Shown: in pieces, positions 45,704-54,962 of the stretch
How positions within the stretch are numbered: position 1 is the first letter of the stretch
How the letters are laid out: every line of letters begins with the position of its first letter
Assembly: GCA_964368455.1 (NCBI GenBank)
Contig: CAYJAZ010000003.1
Span: forward strand, 98,556 to 162,555
Direction: 5' to 3'
Length of the DNA stretch: 64,000 nt
Source: CAYJAZ01 sp964368455
GTDB lineage: Bacteria > Desulfobacterota > Desulfovibrionia > Desulfovibrionales > Desulfovibrionaceae
Position numbers and translations under genes: made by a program
Notes under the pieces: model-generated
Database searches by the model: none
What the model was told of the DNA's origin: nothing
Seen by the model: only the letters and a program-made list of their open reading frames with translations

Positions 45704-47164
45704 CTATATTAATTGTGCTACATCAGCTAATTTTGTGTATTTGTCTTTTTCTAATTCAATGGCTTTATTGCCTTCAATCACTAAAAGTGGCACTTTATTT
45801 AATGTATGAGCAGTATGGATTTCTCCATTCTTATCAAGCATTTCTTCAATATTTCCATGATCAGCAAGTATGATGATTTTCCAATCTTCTTTTTCTACTT
45901 CGTCTAGTATATTTTTCACACATGTATCAACAACTTCAAGGCCTTTGATTGCTGCTTCCATAACACCTGTATGGCCAATCATATCTGGATTAGCTAAATT
46001 ACAGACAATAAAAGGATATTTCTTTGATTGCATTTTTTCTATAAGAGTTTCAGTCACTTCCACAGCAGACATTTCAGGTTTTAAATCATAGGTAGCAACA
46101 TCACGAGCAGAAGGAATCAAAATTCTGTCTTCAAGTGGAAAAGCTTCTTCTCTACCGCCATTCAAGAAATAGGTGACATGTGCGTATTTTTCTGTTTCTG
46201 CAATTCTTAATTGCGGAATATTGAGGGTAGAGATTTTTTCGCCAATAGTGTTTTTTAGATTTTGCTTTGGATAAGCAACACCTATATTTAAACTTGAATC
46301 GTATTGTGTCATTCCAGCCATAGCAGAAAGTTTATGGAAAACTTTTCTATTGAAGCAATAAAGATTTGGATCTGAAAGAGCAAAAGAAATTTCTTTAGCC
46401 CTGTCGGCTCTAAAATTGAAGAAGAAAACAGCATCATTGTCTTTTATAATGCCATCACTGTTTACAAGCATTGGTTTTACAAATTCATCTTTCACATCTT
46501 GGGCATAGGAAGCTTCTAAAGCTTGTACGGGATCATCAATCTTGACACCCTTACCTTCTGCAAAAAGTTCATAAGCTTCTTGCACTCTTTCCCAACGCTT
46601 ATCTCTATCCATAACATAGAATCTGCCGCAAATTGTTGCTAATTGAGCATTGTTTTTTTCTAATTCGGGTAAAAGAGCTTTGATATATTCTACACCAGAA
46701 GTTGGAGCTGTGTCTCTTCCGTCCATAAAAGCATGTACAAAAGCAGGAACATTTGCATCTTTAGCACATTTTAATAAAGCAAATAAATGATTTATATGTG
46801 AATGAACGCCACCATCAGACAAAAGTCCCATGAAATGCACTCTGCCATTTTTTGCCTTTGCTTTTTCAAGAAGTTCAGCAATTATTTCGTTTTGATAAAA
46901 AGAACCATCTTCTATAGCAACATCAATCTTTGTCATATCTTGATAGACTATTGTTCCAGCACCAATATTCAAATGGCCTACTTCTGAATTTCCGATAAAA
47001 CCAGCTGGCAAGCCAACAGCTCTGCCAGAAGCTTCGATGTGTAGTGTTTGAGGTAATTCAAGAAGTTTTTTTATTGTTGGGATATTTGCTTGCGAAAGAG
47101 CGTTTGCTGGTGATGCAGGGGCAATTCCGAGGCCGTCTAGAATTAATAATAATGTGTTTTGCAT
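45704..47164 (-). CDS. gpmI: 2,3-bisphosphoglycerate-independent phosphoglycerate mutase
   Basis: Mn-dependent interconversion of 3- and 2-phosphoglycerate in glycolysis. Motifs of the iPGM family: LLILDGLGIAP (metal ligand Asp), GFIGNSEVGHLNIGAG with the phospho-Ser, AFMDGRDTAP, FNFRADRAKEIS, CNLANPDMIGHTG and LADHGNIEEM. The 486-aa product is slightly short of the common 510. It is a single gene, divergent from tctC, with its own terminator. Confidence 0.95.
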   Translation of the reverse strand: MQNTLLLILDGLGIAPASPANALSQANIPTIKKLLELPQTLHIEASGRAVGLPAGFIGNSEVGHLNIGAGTIVYQDMTKIDVAIEDGSFYQNEIIAELLEKAKAKNGRVHFMGLLSDGGVHSHINHLFALLKCAKDANVPAFVHAFMDGRDTAPTSGVEYIKALLPELEKNNAQLATICGRFYVMDRDKRWERVQEAYELFAEGKGVKIDDPVQALEASYAQDVKDEFVKPMLVNSDGIIKDNDAVFFFNFRADRAKEISFALSDPNLYCFNRKVFHKLSAMAGMTQYDSSLNIGVAYPKQNLKNTIGEKISTLNIPQLRIAETEKYAHVTYFLNGGREEAFPLEDRILIPSARDVATYDLKPEMSAVEVTETLIEKMQSKKYPFIVCNLANPDMIGHTGVMEAAIKGLEVVDTCVKNILDEVEKEDWKIIILADHGNIEEMLDKNGEIHTAHTLNKVPLLVIEGNKAIELEKDKYTKLADVAQLI

Positions 47165-47508
47165 AATGTTCTCAATATAATCAAATGTTTAAAATAGATA
47201 TAAATTGTTTTATCAATTTTTCTGTACAATACAATACATTAAAAGATGTTTTTCGTCAATCCAGATCTTATTTAAATTTATCAATAAGAAATTAAAAATC
47301 TGAATAGACTTTTTTTCTATAATTTATCTAGCAACTTTCAATTAAAATCTGTATTACAGGATGTAAGTTTTATTAAATAATTTCTTTTTTACTTTTTTAA
47401 GGATTATATATAAATTAAGACTTCGTAGAATGATAAGTAATTCTTGACTTAATGATTTTATTTTCTTATTGTCTATATTAATATATTTATTTATTTGTTG
47501 GAGGATAA
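47165..47508. promoter_or_regulatory. Divergent promoter region gpmI / tctC
   Basis: No gene is visible. For tctC, TTGACT (47444-47449) and TATTGT (47467-47472) with a 17-bp spacer form a candidate promoter, followed by an AT-rich leader and GGAGG (47500-47504) before the ATG. A TATATT at 47474-47479 is too far from the -35 to be its partner. No operator palindrome is obvious. Confidence 0.45.
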
Positions 47509-48468
47509 ATGAGAAAACTATTGCTTTCATCTATGATGTTTTTGGCGACTTTGATGTGTTTTTCAACTAATGCTCAAGCTGAATACCCAGAAAAACCATT
47601 AAACATGATTATGGCTTTTACTGCTGGTGGCTCTTCAGACGTTCAAGCTCGTATTATGCAAAAATACTGGAACAAATATGTTCCACAAGAACCATGGGTT
47701 TTTGTGTATAAACCTGGTGCTGGTGGTGCTATTGGTTTTACAGAAATTGCTCGTGCGAAAAAAGACGGTTATACAATTGGTGGTTTGAATGTGCCGCATA
47801 TTGTTTTACAACCAATGGCACAAGGCGCACAATTTAAAGTATCAGACTTTGAAATTATTGCTCAAGTTGTTAACGATCCACAAACAATTGCCGTAAGAAA
47901 TGACAGCCCATACAAAAATGTTGGCGAATTATTTGCTGCTGCAAAGAAAAATCCAAAGAAAGTTAAGCTTGGCTTAGTTGGTCCTATGACTGGCCATCAT
48001 TTAATGTTCTTAGATTTCCAAAACAAATATCCTGACTTTGACTTTGCTGGTATCTTCTATAAGGGTGCTGCAGATCAAAATGCTGCTTTATTAGGTGGTG
48101 AAGTTGACGCAATTTTTGGTAACTTAAACGATGTTATGCGTAGCTTAGATGAATTTAATATTCTTGCTATTGCTTCTGATAAACGTAATTCTTTCTTACC
48201 TAAAGTTCCTACAATGACAGAAGAAGGCTATCCTCTTAATTCTGAAATTCGTCGTTTCTTCGCTGTTCCTAAAGGCGTAGACGCAGCGAAGGTGAAGTTT
48301 TTACAAGATGCTTTCAAGCAAATTGCTGAAGATCCAGACTATATTGCTGATATGATTAAAGCAGGTCAACCACATGGTTATTTGAATGGTCCTGAAGCAA
48401 CTGCTTGGATCAATGAACAAAATTCAAAGATCTTAGATCTAGCTAAAGAATCTAAACTTATAAAATAA
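47509..48468 (+). CDS. Tripartite tricarboxylate transporter substrate-binding protein (TctC/Bug family)
   Basis: Periplasmic receptor of 319 aa with signal peptide (ending NAQAEYP) and the family pattern YPEKPLNMIMAFTAGGSSDVQARIMQKYW, VYKPGAGGAIGFTEIA, LGLVGPMTGHH, IFGNLNDVM and LPKVPTMTEEGYP. It binds a carboxylate for the TctAB channel; the ligand (citrate, tartrate, another diacid or aromatic acid) cannot be told from sequence alone. First gene of a C-A-B operon, followed by a strong intercistronic hairpin, which would keep the receptor mRNA more abundant than the membrane parts. Confidence 0.92.
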   Translation: MRKLLLSSMMFLATLMCFSTNAQAEYPEKPLNMIMAFTAGGSSDVQARIMQKYWNKYVPQEPWVFVYKPGAGGAIGFTEIARAKKDGYTIGGLNVPHIVLQPMAQGAQFKVSDFEIIAQVVNDPQTIAVRNDSPYKNVGELFAAAKKNPKKVKLGLVGPMTGHHLMFLDFQNKYPDFDFAGIFYKGAADQNAALLGGEVDAIFGNLNDVMRSLDEFNILAIASDKRNSFLPKVPTMTEEGYPLNSEIRRFFAVPKGVDAAKVKFLQDAFKQIAEDPDYIADMIKAGQPHGYLNGPEATAWINEQNSKILDLAKESKLIK

Positions 48469-48475
48469 TTGATTT

Positions 48476-48514
48476 AATGGTATGCCTAAGTAAAAATAAC
48501 TTATGCATACCATT
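48476..48514 (+). promoter_or_regulatory. Intercistronic stem-loop between tctC and tctA
   Basis: AATGGTATGCCTAAGT (48476-48491) pairs with ACTTATGCATACCATT (48499-48514) as a 16-bp stem with one mismatch and a 7-nt loop. There is no strong T run after it, so it looks like a 3'-end-stabilising or partial-termination element rather than a full terminator. Confidence 0.65.
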
Positions 48515-48548
48515 AGTCTTTTAAGTATTTACTCTACAAGGAAAAAAT

Positions 48549-50075
48549 ATGGGAGAATTTTTCTTTTCGTCCTTAGGTCATTTAATTGAACCAATAAACA
48601 TATTTCTTATGATTGTTGGCCTAACAGGCGGAATTATTGTTGGAGCATTACCAGGACTTACAGCAACTATGGGTGTTGCTTTGATGGTTCCAATCACATT
48701 TGTGATGAATCCAATTACTGGTTTGATAATGCTTGGTGCTATTTATTGTGGTGCTATCTATGGCGGAGCAAACTCTGCTATCTTGATTTGTACGCCTGGA
48801 ACCCCATCATCCGTAGCTACAACCTTCGATGGTTGGCCGCTTTGTAAACAAGGCAAGGCTGACGAAGGCTTGTATGCTTCGTTAATTTCATCATCATTTG
48901 GCGGTATTGTTGGTACCATTTTCTTGTTATTTATGGCTGCCCCATTAGCACGTTTTGCTGTTAAGTTTGGCGGTCCTGAAAACTTTTGGCTTTGTTTATT
49001 TGGCCTATCAACCATTGCAGTTATGTCTTCTGACAATATGGCAAAGGGTATGTTGTCAGGTGCTTTAGGCTTATTGATTTCCACAATTGGTATTGATCCA
49101 AATTCTGGTATTCCTCGTTTTACTTTTGGAACTTATGAATTAGTTCAAGGTATTCAAGTTATTCCTGCTATGATTGGTTTATTCTCTTTTTCTCAAGTGC
49201 TTTACTTGATGGGAAGTCATAAAACACATATTGCTGACTACAATCCAAGAAAAGGCGTTTTTGGTGAAGTTTTTAGAAGAATATTCAAATCTTCTAAGCT
49301 AAACTTAGTTCGTTCTTCTTCTATTGGTGGTATTGTTGGTATGCTTCCTGGTGCAGGCGGCGAAATTGCCTCGATTATTGCTTATAACCAAGCAAAATTT
49401 TGGGATAAAGAACCTGAAAAGTACGGTAAAGGCGATGTTGATGGATTAGTTGCTTCTGAATCAGCAAATAATGCTGTTATTGGTGGCGCACTTATTCCTA
49501 TGCTCACACTTGGTATTCCTGGTTCTGCTGTTGCAGCTGTTATTCTTGGTGCTTTGATGGCACACGGTATTCAACCTGGTTTTAAAATCTTTACTAATTC
49601 AGGCGAACTTACCTATTCCTTTATCTATTCACAATTTGCTGTTAACCTTCTTATGATACCAGTAGGTTATGTTTTAGCAAAAGCTATGGCACGTATGCTT
49701 AACTTCAAACTTACCTTTGTTGCATTAGGCATTGTTATGCTTTCTGTGATTGGTTCTTATGCTATTAATAATAGTATGCTAGATGTTTGGGTTGTTGTTG
49801 TATTCGGCTTTATCGGCTATATAGGCGGTAAATTTGGTATGGATACAGGTGCAATGGCCTTAGGCATTATTCTTGGACCAATGGTAGAAGAAAATCTTGG
49901 CAAGTGTTTCCATTTAGCTGTAGCGACAGACGGTGGATTGCTCACAGTGTTGACTGAAGGTAATATTAGCAAGGTATTGATTGGTGCTATTATTCTTTCA
50001 ATCTTTACTCCGCTTATCTTGGAAAGGAAAAAGAAAAAGAACTTGGAGGCAAAAGCAAATGTATCAACACACTAA
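48549..50075 (+). CDS. Tripartite tricarboxylate transporter large membrane subunit (TctA)
   Basis: The 508-aa integral membrane protein has about 11-12 hydrophobic segments. The signature GLTGGIIVGALPGLTATMG sits at the N terminus and recurs in inverted form as GGIVGMLPGAGGEIASI in the middle, followed by KYGKGDVDGLVASESANNAVIGGALIPML. These are hallmark TctA motifs. It forms the sodium- or proton-driven channel with TctB. The tctB start overlaps its 3' end by 17 nt. Confidence 0.93.
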   Translation: MGEFFFSSLGHLIEPINIFLMIVGLTGGIIVGALPGLTATMGVALMVPITFVMNPITGLIMLGAIYCGAIYGGANSAILICTPGTPSSVATTFDGWPLCKQGKADEGLYASLISSSFGGIVGTIFLLFMAAPLARFAVKFGGPENFWLCLFGLSTIAVMSSDNMAKGMLSGALGLLISTIGIDPNSGIPRFTFGTYELVQGIQVIPAMIGLFSFSQVLYLMGSHKTHIADYNPRKGVFGEVFRRIFKSSKLNLVRSSSIGGIVGMLPGAGGEIASIIAYNQAKFWDKEPEKYGKGDVDGLVASESANNAVIGGALIPMLTLGIPGSAVAAVILGALMAHGIQPGFKIFTNSGELTYSFIYSQFAVNLLMIPVGYVLAKAMARMLNFKLTFVALGIVMLSVIGSYAINNSMLDVWVVVVFGFIGYIGGKFGMDTGAMALGIILGPMVEENLGKCFHLAVATDGGLLTVLTEGNISKVLIGAIILSIFTPLILERKKKKNLEAKANVSTH

Positions 50076-50511
50076 AGACATTTTAGCCGGCCTATCTTTC
50101 TTGATATTTGCCTTATTATTTGGTTCACAACTCGATGGTTTATCTGGTGTAAGCTTGTATTTTCCACAATCTATCATTATATTTATATTGATAGGTGGAA
50201 TATACTTAGTTATCAAAGGCTTACTTACAAGACATAAAAAAGAAAGAGACAATGAAATGCTTGCACTTGGCAGAGTTATTGTTATTTCTGTAATGTCTAT
50301 AGTTTATGTTATATTGATTCCACTTCTTGGTTTCTTTACAGCATCCTTTGCTTTCTTATTTATTGCTGCAATTGTATATCGTGAAAGAGATGTACCTTTT
50401 GCAAAATCATGTACTATAGCAATTTTATTTACAACTATATTCTCTTTGATTGTTTGGTTTGGCTTCCAATTCTTACTTGGTGTGCCAACTCCAGAAGGTA
50501 TATTTATCTAG
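50059..50511 (+). CDS. Tripartite tricarboxylate transporter small membrane subunit (TctB)
   Basis: The 150-aa protein has four hydrophobic segments (AGLSFLIFALLFG, YFPQSIIIFILIGGIYLVI, VIVISVMSIVYVILIPLLGFFTASFAFLFIAAI, TIAILFTTIFSLIVWFGFQFLLGV), as in TctB. I place the start at the ATG at 50059 with GGAGG upstream; the frame opens at 49981 inside tctA. The overlap with tctA means translational coupling. The order C-A-B differs from the classic C-B-A. Confidence 0.85.
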   Translation: MYQHTKDILAGLSFLIFALLFGSQLDGLSGVSLYFPQSIIIFILIGGIYLVIKGLLTRHKKERDNEMLALGRVIVISVMSIVYVILIPLLGFFTASFAFLFIAAIVYRERDVPFAKSCTIAILFTTIFSLIVWFGFQFLLGVPTPEGIFI

Positions 50512-50588
50512 AGTATAAAGATATTGCATATTAATGAATTAGTTCTAAATATGTATGAATAATTAATTGATATATACAAAATAAAAAA

Positions 50589-50615
50589 CCATCCTCTTGA
50601 ATTTCAAAAGGATGG
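50589..50615. terminator. Bidirectional terminator between tctB and the small His-rich gene
   Basis: CCATCCTCTTGAA pairs with TTTCAAAAGGATGG (one mismatch). T7 follows on the plus strand, and A6 before it gives U residues on the minus strand. Confidence 0.8.
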
Positions 50616-50643
50616 CTTTTTTTATTCAAAAAAATGAATAAAA

Positions 50644-50817
50644 TTATGCGTGTGCATGATGTGCATGATCAGCACTATGATGATGTAAAGCATGGAAGAT
50701 TGATTTAGCAATTTTTGTTGCCTTTACAGTGATGTAAAGAGATGCTGAACATGCTAATACGATTAAAGATGAAGTAACGAATGCGCCTTGAGTAGTGAAT
50801 AAAAATTCTAAGTCCAT
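50644..50817 (-). CDS. Small membrane protein with His-rich C terminus (57 aa)
   Basis: A short minus-strand frame, ATG at 50817 to TAA at 50644. It encodes an N-terminal MDLEFLFTTQGAF, one hydrophobic segment (SSLIVLACSASLYITVKA), a basic stretch and a tail LHHHSADHAHHAHA. AAAGGA lies 8 nt before the ATG; TTGACA (50894-50889) and TATAAT (50873-50868) lie upstream with a tight 15-bp spacer; and a bidirectional terminator follows the stop. Promoter, SD, membrane segment and terminator together support a real gene. The seven His suggest metal binding, possibly Ni, Zn or Cu. I know no named family. Confidence 0.65.
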   Translation of the reverse strand: MDLEFLFTTQGAFVTSSLIVLACSASLYITVKATKIAKSIFHALHHHSADHAHHAHA

Positions 50818-51246
50818 TTTTGTAATCCTTTTGAGTTTAAAAGTGAATAAATTGTCGTTAAGTTCTAATTATAAAATTTCGATACAAATGTCAACAATTA
50901 TTTATTTGTATTAAAATTATTGATAAAAAACATATAAAGTTAAAAAAAATTTATATTTTTTTTGCACAAAATAGAGTAAAAAATAAAATTGAGATGTATT
51001 TACGCTTAAACAAGCTTACAAAGCCAAAAAAAACTTATCATTAAAACATTGTTAGCTTTTGAATAACTTTATCAAAATCAAAATTTTCGATAATAAATAA
51101 AAAATATATAAAATGAAAAAAGTGTATAAAAATATTTCAAAATTTTATCTTAAGTTGATGCATGGCATGTTGGAAGATGATTAGAGATAATAATTATAAT
51201 TAATAGCGAAAATTTTTCATACATTTAAAAAAGAGTTAAATTAAAA
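50818..51246. other. AT-rich intergenic stretch
   Basis: Apart from the minus-strand promoter at 50868-50894 for the small His-rich gene, I see no gene, tRNA or clear hairpin here. The sequence is dominated by poly-A/T runs. Confidence 0.4.
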
Positions 51247-51277
51247 AAAGCCTACTATTTTCTAAACAGTAGGCTTT
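51247..51277 (-). terminator. Terminator after the ankyrin gene
   Basis: AAAGCCTACT (51247-51256) pairs with AGTAGGCTTT (51268-51277); A-rich flank gives U residues on the minus strand. Confidence 0.8.
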
Positions 51278-51293
51278 ATAATTTTATAAATTT

Positions 51294-52391
51294 TTACATA
51301 AAGAGAGTAAATTTTTCAACATTTGCTCTATCATTTTTTTCTTTTGCCATATCAATAACAGTTTTAAATTCTTTATTTTTCACTTTGACGTCTGCATCGT
51401 ATTCAAGCAGCAGGTCAACCATTTCTTGATGGCCTTCTTTGTATGCAAGCATAAGAGGCGTATAACCAACTTCTTTTGCTGAAAAGAGACGGAAAATTCT
51501 ATCTTCTTGAAATTCTTGTAATGGGTAATTTACATTTATGCCTTTTTCAATCATTGCTTTAACAACATCGAGCAGATTTTCTTTTACAGTGAGAAGAAAG
51601 AAAGGATATTCGTGATCATAACCATTTGGCATTATTTTTAAATCATTAACAAAAGAAGTTTTTGTTATAAGATTAACCAAAATATGTTCGTGTTTTTTTG
51701 TAAAAACAAAATAATAAACATCTTCTTTTCCTAAATTATTTGCTCTTAAAAATAGGAGCATTTCTTTGGTATTCATTTTTGAAATTTGATCAGATTTAGA
51801 AAGTAAGATTTTATAGACTTTTACTCTTTTCTGGTATTCATCCTTTGTTCTTGCGTGAGAAGAAAACATGAATTTTGTATTTGCGCTCACATGTTTATTT
51901 GTTAAAATATAGTCGTAAATATCTTCTCTATTTTTATTTTTAACTGTTAAATCAATAGTGTCTAATAGATATTGCATGGCAATATAATTTCTATTTTCAA
52001 TAGCAAGTATGATAGGGGTGAACTCTCCAGTTCTATCGAATTCATTTATTTTTGCATTATTTTTGATAAGAAGCCTTAAAATTTGATGATGATTTTTGAT
52101 AATTGCATAGTATACAAGGTCATGTTGTTTTGAATCAATACAATCAATATCTGCATTGGCTTTGAGTAAAATCTTTACAATTTCGTAATGCCCATTTTTA
52201 CATGCTAGCATTAAGCCTGATTCTTCTTTTTCGTTCTCAAGCATGATAACGGCTTCAGATTCTTTAAGAAATTCTTTAACAATGGATAAATCTCCATTTC
52301 TGCAAGCTTTGAAAAAATCGTTTTTATCTTTTTTTTCGTGAATAGTTTTTGCAGGTGCCCTCTCAAATTTAGATGGAGTCATAGTAAACAT
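51294..52391 (-). CDS. Ankyrin-repeat protein
   Basis: Cytoplasmic scaffold of about 365 aa. N-terminal ankyrin repeats occur at about residues 20-150 (FFKACRNGDLSIVKEFLKE, GLMLACKNGHYEIVKILLKANADIDC, LVYYAIIKNHHQILRLLIKNNAKIN). A less regular middle follows, then C-terminal repeats (VGYTPLMLAYKEGHQEMVDLLLEYDADVK). Ankyrin repeats bind proteins; the target is unknown. There is no signal peptide with the start at 52391; the frame extends to 52469 through an AT-rich leader without SD. A start at 52382 is also possible. Confidence 0.82.
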   Translation of the reverse strand: MFTMTPSKFERAPAKTIHEKKDKNDFFKACRNGDLSIVKEFLKESEAVIMLENEKEESGLMLACKNGHYEIVKILLKANADIDCIDSKQHDLVYYAIIKNHHQILRLLIKNNAKINEFDRTGEFTPIILAIENRNYIAMQYLLDTIDLTVKNKNREDIYDYILTNKHVSANTKFMFSSHARTKDEYQKRVKVYKILLSKSDQISKMNTKEMLLFLRANNLGKEDVYYFVFTKKHEHILVNLITKTSFVNDLKIMPNGYDHEYPFFLLTVKENLLDVVKAMIEKGINVNYPLQEFQEDRIFRLFSAKEVGYTPLMLAYKEGHQEMVDLLLEYDADVKVKNKEFKTVIDMAKEKNDRANVEKFTLFM

Positions 52392-52503
52392 AAGCAATCT
52401 CGTCAAAATATAAAAATCAAGCTTATGTATAACATAAAATTTTTTATATGTCAAAAAAATATTATACAAATCTGAAAATTGATAGTATCTTGAAATATAA
52501 CAT

Positions 52504-52527
52504 AAAAAAAGCCCACTTTCGTGGGCT
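52504..52527 (-). terminator. Terminator after the BI-1 gene
   Basis: AGCCCAC (52510-52516) pairs with GTGGGCT (52521-52527), loop TTTC; preceding A7 gives a T run on the minus strand. Confidence 0.85.
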
Positions 52528-52553
52528 ATTTTCTAACTAAAAAGAAGATTTAA

Positions 52554-53252
52554 TTAATCTCTTGTTTGTCCAAAAAGGCGAAGAAGCATCAAGAAGAGGT
52601 TGATGAAATCAAGGTATAAAGTAAGAGCACCTAAGATAGCACCACGTCTAATTGCTAATGCGTCGTCAATAGGAGCACTTTCGCCCATTTGTTTGATTTT
52701 TTGATTATCATAGGCTGTGAGGCCTGCAAAGATAATAACACCTAAAACATTGATAACAAATTGCATGCTTGAGCTTTGGAAGAATATATTTGCTAATGAA
52801 GCCAATATAATACCAATAAGGCCCATCATCATAAATTGTCCCATAGCTGTAAGATCTCTTTTTGTCACCATGCCATAAAGAGCAAGGCTACCAAACATTG
52901 CAGCTGTGATTAAAAATGTAACAAAGATAGAACTTTGTGTATATATTAATAAAATAGGTGAAAGCATAGCACCATTAATACCAGCAAAAAGCATAAATAA
53001 GCCAGAGGCTTTTGCAGCAGAAAAAGTACCTATTCTTGATGGAATATAGAAAGCAAGGCCGAGCATTGCTACGATAAGAGCTATCATTATAAAGGTGTTT
53101 GTTACAAAGATAGACATTAATGCTTGAGAAGATGAAATTACATAGGCTACAAGAGCTGTAAATAATAAGCCTAAAAACATCCAAGAGTATACTTGTTGCA
53201 TAAAGATAGCACTTTTAGAAAGAGCTATATTTTTACTTTGTGATTGATCCAT
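52554..53252 (-). CDS. Bax inhibitor-1 / YccA family membrane protein
   Basis: The 232-aa protein has seven hydrophobic segments and the BI-1 family end pattern GLTAYDNQKIKQM followed by GALTLYLDFINLFLMLLRLFG. Bacterial members include YccA (FtsH modulator) and YetJ (pH-sensitive calcium leak); either role is possible. GGAGG precedes the ATG. It follows bamD by 49 nt with no visible terminator, so it may be the last gene of the trxA-trxB-bamD unit. Confidence 0.9.
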   Translation of the reverse strand: MDQSQSKNIALSKSAIFMQQVYSWMFLGLLFTALVAYVISSSQALMSIFVTNTFIMIALIVAMLGLAFYIPSRIGTFSAAKASGLFMLFAGINGAMLSPILLIYTQSSIFVTFLITAAMFGSLALYGMVTKRDLTAMGQFMMMGLIGIILASLANIFFQSSSMQFVINVLGVIIFAGLTAYDNQKIKQMGESAPIDDALAIRRGAILGALTLYLDFINLFLMLLRLFGQTRD

Positions 53253-53301
53253 TGTTCCTCCTACAGGATTGGATGATAATTGAGTTGAAAATTAAGATTT
53301 T

Positions 53302-54033
53302 TTAGAGCCAATCAAAATAATCTTTCCAAGAACCGTGTTGTTCTCTTCTTTCTTTTTCAGATAGATCTGCAGTTTGTTGGATAAAGGCTTCTTTTGCTCT
53401 TGATTCAGCATAAGTCTTTACTTCTGGAAGATCTGCAAAATTGTCTGCTACATAAGTAAATCTTTTGTAAGCTGCTCTTGCATTGCCCATATTCCAAAAA
53501 ACTTGTGCTGCATAAAGTTCACGTTCTGCTAAAACAGTTCTTGCTAAAACAATTGCTTGAGGAGCTTGCTCGGCATAGATAGAAGATGGGTATGCTGAGA
53601 TAACTCTTTTAAAGTATTGAATAGCTTCAGCTGCTTCTGTTGCAGTTTTATCAACTGATTGGTTTGACTTTAATAAAGACATACCAATTTGATAAAGAGC
53701 GTATGGAACAGCTTCGTTTCTTGGATGAAGATCAACAAAGGCTTTATAAGCATCTGATGCTTCAAGATAATCTTCTTTCATGAAAAGAGAATCTCCAAGT
53801 CCTAATTCAGCTTCTAAAGCATATGGTGAAAAAGGGTAGTCGTTTTGTAGCTGTTCGTATAATTCTGTAGCCTGTGTGTATTTTTTTTGATCCATTGCCA
53901 TAGTAGCAGAATCAAAAAGTTCTACAGGTGAATTTCCTGCTGGCTCCATGTAGTAAGCATCAACAACGCCGCATGCAGTCAAATTTGACAAGAGAAATAA
54001 GGTTGATGAGATGGTAAAAAGTTTTTTAACCAT
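53302..54033 (-). CDS. bamD: Outer-membrane assembly lipoprotein BamD
   Basis: Essential BAM-complex lipoprotein that helps insert outer-membrane barrels. The 243-aa product has a lipoprotein signal with lipobox LTAC (Cys near residue 21), then five TPR-like repeats (SATMAMDQKKYTQATELYEQLQNDYPFSPYALEAELGLGDSLF, DAYKAFVDLHPRNEAVPYALYQIGMSLL). Its ATG overlaps the trxB stop by one base, implying translational coupling. Its barrel clients in this window include the autotransporter and TPR-porin. Confidence 0.9.
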   Translation of the reverse strand: MVKKLFTISSTLFLLSNLTACGVVDAYYMEPAGNSPVELFDSATMAMDQKKYTQATELYEQLQNDYPFSPYALEAELGLGDSLFMKEDYLEASDAYKAFVDLHPRNEAVPYALYQIGMSLLKSNQSVDKTATEAAEAIQYFKRVISAYPSSIYAEQAPQAIVLARTVLAERELYAAQVFWNMGNARAAYKRFTYVADNFADLPEVKTYAESRAKEAFIQQTADLSEKERREQHGSWKDYFDWL

Positions 54034-54962
54034 TATAATTGCTCCAAATAGCTGATAGCTTGTGTTGCTGCAGTTGCACCGTCGCCAACAGCAGTTGTTA
54101 CTTGTTTACAGTGTTTTTCTCTAATATCGCCAGCAGCAAAGATACCTGAAATATTAGTTCTCATTTCTTGGTCGGTGATAACAAAGCCTGATTCTGCCTT
54201 CATTAATTCTTCTGGGAAGAAGTCGGCAGAAGGTTTAGTGCCTACAAAGACAAAAACACCATCAATAGCGAGTTTTTGTGTTTCATTTGTTTCAAGATTT
54301 TTAATCATAACACTATCAACACCGTTTTCGCCCATGATATCTTCTAAGATAGATGGAGTGATAATTGTGATGTTTTCTGCTTTTTTGACTTTATCTTGAT
54401 AGATTTTTGAAGCACGAAATTCATTTCTTCTATGTACAATATAGAGATGTTTTACTATTCTAGAAAGATATAGAGCTTCTTCTAAAGCTGAATTTCCACC
54501 ACCAACAATAACTACATCTTTATTTTTATAGAAATTTCCATCGCAAACAGCACAGTAAGACACGCCCTTACCTTGATACTTCAATTCCGCTTCTATTCCT
54601 AAATTTTTGTAAGAAGCACCTGAAGCTATAATAATGGTTTTTGTTTTGATCGGTCCGCGAGAGGTGTTTATAGTATGTATATTGTCGCTAGTAGCAGGAG
54701 TTATACTTTCAACAGATGTTTGTAATCTTCTTGGCATGAAAGGTTGTAGTTGAGCGTCGAATAAATCTGCCATCTCCCAACCCTTTATTCCTCTTGGAAA
54801 GCCAGGATAATTTTCAATTTCTGCTGTAAGTAAAACTTGACCGCCTGAAGCAGCTTTTTCAATAAGAGCAATGTTCATTCCGGCGCGTAAAAGATAGAGA
54901 GCCGCTGTAATACCAGCTGGGCCGCTACCTATAACGACTGAATCATAAATTTGTTCACTCAT
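54033..54962 (-). CDS. trxB: Thioredoxin reductase
   Basis: NADPH-dependent reduction of thioredoxin. The 309-aa product has the FAD motif VIGSGPAGITAALYLLRAG, redox-active CAVCDG, the NADPH motif VVGGGNSALEEALYLSRI and C-terminal GIFAAGDIREKHCKQVTTAVGDGATAA. Its start overlaps the trxA stop by one base. Intact and of normal length. Confidence 0.95.
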   Translation of the reverse strand: MSEQIYDSVVIGSGPAGITAALYLLRAGMNIALIEKAASGGQVLLTAEIENYPGFPRGIKGWEMADLFDAQLQPFMPRRLQTSVESITPATSDNIHTINTSRGPIKTKTIIIASGASYKNLGIEAELKYQGKGVSYCAVCDGNFYKNKDVVIVGGGNSALEEALYLSRIVKHLYIVHRRNEFRASKIYQDKVKKAENITIITPSILEDIMGENGVDSVMIKNLETNETQKLAIDGVFVFVGTKPSADFFPEELMKAESGFVITDQEMRTNISGIFAAGDIREKHCKQVTTAVGDGATAATQAISYLEQL

